Source: an uncultured Oscillospiraceae bacterium | GTDB taxonomy: Bacteria > Bacillota > Clostridia > Oscillospirales > Ruminococcaceae | NCBI GenBank assembly: GCA_934513685.1 | Contig: CAKSWY010000038.1 | Coordinates: forward strand, 1 to 14,422 | Reading direction: 5' to 3' | Length of the DNA: 14,422 nt | Part shown: positions 11,801 to 14,422 of the stretch, one piece after another | Position numbering within the stretch: position 1 is the first letter of the stretch | How the letters are laid out: each line of letters begins with the position of its first letter | Notes under the pieces: generated by a model | Databases searched by the model: none | Told to the model about the DNA's origin: nothing | The model's input: only the letters and a program-made list of their open reading frames with translations | Made by a program: the position numbers and the translations under genes

Positions 11801-13561
11801 GGTGTAGGTGGGCATCTCGGTCAGCTGGTCGCTGAGCAGAGAGCCAAAGGTGGTCATCTGGATGGGGTCGGTCTCCGGGTTGCCGCCGGAGCCGGTGACG
11901 TTGGTCATCACGCCCATATCAAAGGTGCAGTTGTCGGCCAGCCAGTCGTGCAGCACCAGCTGCTTCTGGATCTCGGTGGTGCCTTTGGGCAGGGCATCCA
12001 CCACCGCCATGGCCTTGTCGCGCATGGCCAGCAGCTCGGCACCGTAGTAGTACACATAGGCCATGAACGCCTGGGGCAGCATCTGCACCAGCTGGATCAT
12101 CTGAGCGGGGGGCACCTGCGTGTCCGCATCAATGTTGCACAGCACCTTCACCGCGGCCATGGGGTTGGCTTCGGTGTTCTTGGCGGTCCAATAATCGGAC
12201 GAAACGCCCAGATACTCGGCGTTGTCCGCATTGAAGGCGCTCAGCATGGCGTAGTAGCGCTGCACCTCCAGGGTGCCGTTGTCCTTGCTGTCGGTGTACA
12301 GGCCGATCACATTGCCCTCTTCGTCGGTCTTGGGCGCGCCGTTCTCGTCCACACTGAAGGTATCGTCCATGTAAGTGGCGATCTGCATATCGGTGTAGAG
12401 CAGATAGTCGTCCGCGCTCTCGCCTTCGGGGGGCGTGAACGCCGCGCCGTGGTCCACCAGAGTCTGGCTGCCGGTCTTGGTGTTCACATACACGTCCTTG
12501 CCGGCCTGGAATTTGGCCAGCGCGTCGGCATCGGTGATCTCCACGGTTTCACCGCACACACCGCAGGTGAAGGAGATCTTGGTCAAATTGTAGGAATAAT
12601 CCGGCAGGATGCCCTGGGTGATCTTCTTGTTCTCCGCATCGTAGAGCAGGCCGCCGTTCTGCACTTTGCCCTGATCATCTTTGATGGGGGTGCTGTCCGC
12701 CTTTTCTTCCCACTCGAAGGTCACTTTGGCGGGGATCACGGTGGTCTCTGGCTCCCGGTTGCCCATCGCGATGTCGCGCATCACGGTCAGGTCGGCACCG
12801 GTGATCTTGCCGTCGCCGTCCATATCCGCGCTCAGGTCCTCTTCCTGGTTGCCCAGGACCATATCCCGCAGCACAGTCAGGTCGGCACCGGTGACCTTGC
12901 CGTCGCCGTTCAGGTCGCCCTTGTAGCTCTTGCCGCCCACGGTGTGGTTGCGGCAGCCGCCCTCTTCCTCTTCGTTGGCGTAAACAGCCACGGCGGAAGC
13001 CGCCTGCTGAACCGCGGCCTCGGTCTCAACCTCGGTGTCCACGTCGTCCAGCTGGTCTGCGTCCACCGCGTCCATGGCGGCGGCGAAGCCCTCGCTCATG
13101 TTGTAGCGGATGCCGGTCACCTTGCCGCCCGTCGTCTCATAAGAGACATCGGTCACCGCGTTGTTCATGTACTTTTCGTACAGGGTCTCGTGCAGCACCG
13201 CCGCCAGATCCTGCATGGAGAGGCCCAGATCGGCCACGTCCACGGTCCCCTCACCGCGCTGTGCCACCAGGGCCTGCGCCAGGTCAGACTTGACCGCGTC
13301 GTAGCTCTTATCCGCCGAGGTTTCCACACGCTGAACGAGTGCCTCGTCCTGCTGCTTTTCCTGTGCGGTAACACCCTGGGCCTTCAGCTCCTCTGCGGCG
13401 CTGCGGATCAGGTCCGGGGTTCCGGTAAAGGGATGCATCCCGACTGCGGCGGGCACATTCTGGGCCTTGAGGGGCGCCGCCCATGCGGAAACCACGCCCA
13501 CCTGGGCCACCAGTGCCGTTGCCAGCACCGCCGAGACGACCCGCTTAAAGTGTTGTCTCAT
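8804..13561 (-). CDS. Giant secreted dockerin protein with transglutaminase-like domain and InlB-B-like repeats
   Basis: 1585 residues from ATG 13561. The signal peptide ends near VSAWA (28). Then follow a helical region (about 30-195) and an internal type I dockerin (about 212-268) with calcium loops DLNGDGKVTGAD (216-227) and DMDGDGKITGAD (246-257). A CGVC pair sits at 333-336. A transglutaminase-like fold has HDWLADN (538-544), catalytic Cys605 in GAICLGYTAGY, His673 in NNVHYMNAV and Asp695 in FYTDVCYDD, followed by HTYFLMS. A long middle region has WYYVDGG and LYFNLGNAIYTYDL segments, possibly propeller-like. Near 1185-1207 is a Met/Ser/Gly-rich linker, then about four beta repeats of the divergent InlB-B type to the end, with a TEPTEP insert in the first (around 1250). 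There is no sorting signal, so the dockerin is the visible route to the surface. Role: probably a surface-bound cysteine peptidase or cross-linking enzyme, or an adhesin. Start 13561 is chosen over 13621 by its AGGAGG and signal peptide. Confidence 0.9.
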   Translation of the reverse strand: MRQHFKRVVSAVLATALVAQVGVVSAWAAPLKAQNVPAAVGMHPFTGTPDLIRSAAEELKAQGVTAQEKQQDEALVQRVETSADKSYDAVKSDLAQALVAQRGEGTVDVADLGLSMQDLAAVLHETLYEKYMNNAVTDVSYETTGGKVTGIRYNMSEGFAAAMDAVDADQLDDVDTEVETEAAVQQAASAVAVYANEEEEGGCRNHTVGGKSYKGDLNGDGKVTGADLTVLRDMVLGNQEEDLSADMDGDGKITGADLTVMRDIAMGNREPETTVIPAKVTFEWEEKADSTPIKDDQGKVQNGGLLYDAENKKITQGILPDYSYNLTKISFTCGVCGETVEITDADALAKFQAGKDVYVNTKTGSQTLVDHGAAFTPPEGESADDYLLYTDMQIATYMDDTFSVDENGAPKTDEEGNVIGLYTDSKDNGTLEVQRYYAMLSAFNADNAEYLGVSSDYWTAKNTEANPMAAVKVLCNIDADTQVPPAQMIQLVQMLPQAFMAYVYYYGAELLAMRDKAMAVVDALPKGTTEIQKQLVLHDWLADNCTFDMGVMTNVTGSGGNPETDPIQMTTFGSLLSDQLTEMPTYTTTDEKGNTVNKAYYGAICLGYTAGYTYLLQNLHPEVYKTTDGIWKTPAQVGDDDLVDFIQAKFYADTAETSVAGEGFGGGAFNNVHYMNAVRLPNAENKANGEWFYTDVCYDDIYVECMAQYRGEVQGSIYHTYFLMSPQSIAKLYEKGKSIDYIDSLYDGYVYEVAKDADGKIIPSENVDSSKEYYDPTHPKYNKVETSSETKNDNTSYEDSWFSGAVSHIYNDGTNWYYVDGGSTMAAQRGSVEKSDQMDNMKDQFDMKAIVHSQRVNVEKRNKLKSRTVSAPDYWTDSSSGSMMGDNTKTDPHAVTLFDYGTGKFAQNTQAPVLADEAKRDFSYTEQYPGLTHSVGLYEGKLYFNLGNAIYTYDLSAAADANPVALFKEYNTVNYSSDGRAFTASSYYVDASGKKTVQNKPIAALEIYEDYDFTSCYTPVTDESGKQVGMKFDASKLTSNPTLTVNVATNFSFSYPDAANAEVRYSQEAVNLNPDYQRQVSEAGDNKNSEFLWCANIRDSAKMTDLLTDLANGASSQVPVAASCTSPAFTQIRTDKYGLVKGDKTVAEGDKALGHSYKFNADEGVYICETCGLHAYVLLETGEGGNASMSSMADSGMGSMGSIGGMKSEVTPVDPDREAATKAKDGKITLTVTPDEGYTIGEVYYVEEAAAETTEPTEPTEPTEPSEPETQAEEATGKVPLTANADGTYTITKPEASITVHVTFKKDEPEVKSHAINIGEMKNGAVTAAVNGEAAETAEENAEVTLTVAPAKDYQLKEGTLAATYQVPGENANDEPKTEKVVLTPVEGKKGEYTFTMPTADVTVTAEFEQIPAAVTYKVKVDDTLKNGSVKADKESAAASETVQLTVTPDEGYELEAIGVTYTDGNGQTQNVTVNKDNTFEMPAGDVNVTASFKKVEEPKPLHTVTVTVNDNQAGTATATPNQAAVNETVTLEIKPNPGWGVDKVTVNGEPLEPTGPVTQSGYQFKMPDEDAEVVVEFFKNGSTD
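9765..9805 (-). repeat. TEP repeat inside the dockerin protein
   Basis: Tandem nine-base units encode TEPTEPTEPTEPSEP within the first C-terminal beta repeat. The composition matches the linkers of the two wall-anchored proteins. Confidence 0.8.
12759..12929 (-). other. Dockerin type I domain (coding segment)
   Basis: Encodes two duplicated 22-residue calcium-binding repeats, GDLNGDGKVTGADLTVLRDM and SADMDGDGKITGADLTVMRD. Calcium ligands Asp1, Asn/Asp3, Asp5 and Asp12 are all present. The positions that usually set cohesin choice (10-11 and 17-18) are Gly-Ala and Arg-Asp in both repeats, so the module is nearly symmetric. Confidence 0.93.
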
Positions 13562-13567
13562 CGTTGT

Positions 13568-13573
13568 CCTCCT
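13568..13573 (-). promoter_or_regulatory. Ribosome binding site that fixes the dockerin protein start
   Basis: AGGAGG lies six bases before ATG 13561. The longer frame from 13621 would place a polar, cysteine-containing stretch ahead of a perfect signal peptide and has no such site. Confidence 0.85.
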
Positions 13574-13630
13574 AACTGTTTCTCCTGCTCGTGTGTACTG
13601 AAAGACGCACAAACACACCATTTATTAAAG

Positions 13631-13677
13631 CAGAGGCCCGCCGCCGCGGGTGTATCCCGCCCGGCCGGAGTGCTCTG
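13631..13677. terminator. Imperfect GC-rich hairpin, possible terminator
   Basis: CAGAG/CTCTG (13631-13635 with 13673-13677) encloses smaller GC-rich stems, including GCGGG/CCCGC. On the minus strand it is followed by CTTTAATAAA and on the plus strand by TTTTAA. It probably separates the 13684 gene from the dockerin gene, perhaps leaking. No clear promoter was found between here and 13561. Confidence 0.4.
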
Positions 13678-13683
13678 TTTTAA

Positions 13684-14422
13684 TCATTTGTTTTCTTCCC
13701 CGCTTTGAGGCTGGATGTCCGCCAGCATCCGCACGTTCTGCAGCAGATGGGCCAGATACTGCCGGATCTGCTCCGGCTCCTGCATAACGCCCGGGGCGCC
13801 GCCGTTCCAGACCTTTTCAAAAAAGTCCAGATAGGCCGTGGCCATCTCCGGCCGGTTTACGTGCAGCACCTGGTCGCTTCCCTCCAGGCGAAGGGTGGAC
13901 CCGGCCTCATTCAGGAACATACAGGGGTGCACATCGTACTGAAAATCCGGCACCAGACGGCCGTGGATCAGCCTCAGCTCCACCCCGCTCTCCGCCTCGT
14001 TCCAGCTCATCAGCTGCTGAAGCAGCCGGGCGCGCTGGGCAAGCGTCAGCTGAACGACGCGGTCAAAAAATTCCACCTGGCCGCTCACCACCAGGTCCGA
14101 CACGGCGGATTCATACAGCAGCAGACGAACCCGCCCCTGCTGCATCACGGCGGCAGCCACCCGGTGCAGATCTTCCAGCCGCGCCCGGTCAACCGCCAGG
14201 CCCTCCTGCTCGCATTGTGCCAGAAGTTCTCCAAACAGATCGTCCGGCAGGGTGTGCTCAGTCAGCCGCCCCAGCACCCACTGCTGGCCCGGGGCCAGCA
14301 GCGCCTGCACATAGGCCGCACCGCTGCGCAGTACATTAATCACGGTTTGCGCATTGGCTTTTAAATCTTCTTCACCATGCAGGCGCATTAACATGGCGAC
14401 ATTCGCGGCAACAGCAGCTTCA
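13684..14422 (-). CDS. Unrecognised cytoplasmic protein, N-terminus beyond the window
   Basis: The frame is open from TGA 13684 to the right edge. An ATG at 14394 would give 236 residues, but the frame continues upstream in the same alanine-rich helical style and no ribosome binding site precedes that ATG. The true start therefore probably lies outside. There is no signal peptide or membrane segment in view. The visible part is mainly helical at first (RLHGEEDLKANAQTVINVLR onwards), then a mixed region with LLLYESAVSDLVVSG, a segment DFQYDVHPCMFLNEAGSTLR, and a helical end (EPEQIRQYLAHLLQNVRM). It could be the effector part of a transcriptional regulator whose DNA-binding domain is cut off, but no motif proves this. 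It lies upstream of the surface-protein genes on the same strand, 122 bases away. Confidence 0.7.
   Translation of the reverse strand, partial: EAAVAANVAMLMRLHGEEDLKANAQTVINVLRSGAAYVQALLAPGQQWVLGRLTEHTLPDDLFGELLAQCEQEGLAVDRARLEDLHRVAAAVMQQGRVRLLLYESAVSDLVVSGQVEFFDRVVQLTLAQRARLLQQLMSWNEAESGVELRLIHGRLVPDFQYDVHPCMFLNEAGSTLRLEGSDQVLHVNRPEMATAYLDFFEKVWNGGAPGVMQEPEQIRQYLAHLLQNVRMLADIQPQSGEENK

Noticed and set aside
8522..13708. A 1728-residue open frame on the plus strand
   Set aside because: It is the antisense of the dockerin/transglutaminase gene, caused by high GC. The minus strand has the signal peptide, recognisable domains and a good ribosome binding site; this frame has none.

Overview
The window looks like a piece of a GC-rich gut clostridial chromosome (Oscillospiraceae/Ruminococcaceae type, in the broad neighbourhood of Faecalibacterium, Subdoligranulum or Gemmiger). 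This rests on strong AGGAGG ribosome binding sites, Gram-positive sorting signals, a class B sortase, dockerin and cohesin-like modules, and a TnpX-type large serine recombinase. It is inferred from gene content and style, not from a database match.

Left part (1-3780): mobile or decaying DNA. The first ~790 bases are visibly AT-richer than the rest. They hold a strong hairpin terminator (31-76), a zinc-ribbon/membrane protein gene broken by an in-frame amber codon and apparently lacking its 5' end (78-548), and a small Cro/C1-type regulator (594-956). The regulator's reading frame is out of register with its own ATG and ribosome binding site, and its 3' end runs into a dispersed repeat of the HSEERS(N/D)EES type (883-957). 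A secreted protein with three similar modules (1121-1903, minus) follows. Its promoter overlaps the upstream region of the oppositely oriented large serine recombinase (2042-3679, plus). The recombinase is followed by three hairpins, the last a classical terminator.

Middle (3782-5961): an AMP-forming acyl-CoA synthetase homologue (minus) whose C-terminal hinge and catalytic-lysine motifs are abnormal. Its ~400-base upstream region contains several consecutive hairpins.

Right part (5962-13561, all minus): a cell-surface assembly locus. In order of transcription it encodes a 1585-residue secreted protein with an internal type I dockerin, a transglutaminase-like domain and C-terminal InlB-B-like repeats. 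Next come a wall-anchored protein with a cohesin-like domain ending in SPKTGD, and a second wall-anchored protein of unknown domain ending in SPKTAD. Beyond a terminator and a good separate promoter lies a class B sortase. The simplest reading is that the sortase attaches the two SPKT proteins to peptidoglycan and the cohesin-like domain holds the dockerin-bearing enzyme at the surface, as single-cohesin anchoring scaffoldins do in ruminococci. A gene of unknown function, cut by the right window edge, lies upstream (13684-14422).

No rRNA, tRNA or CRISPR array was seen.
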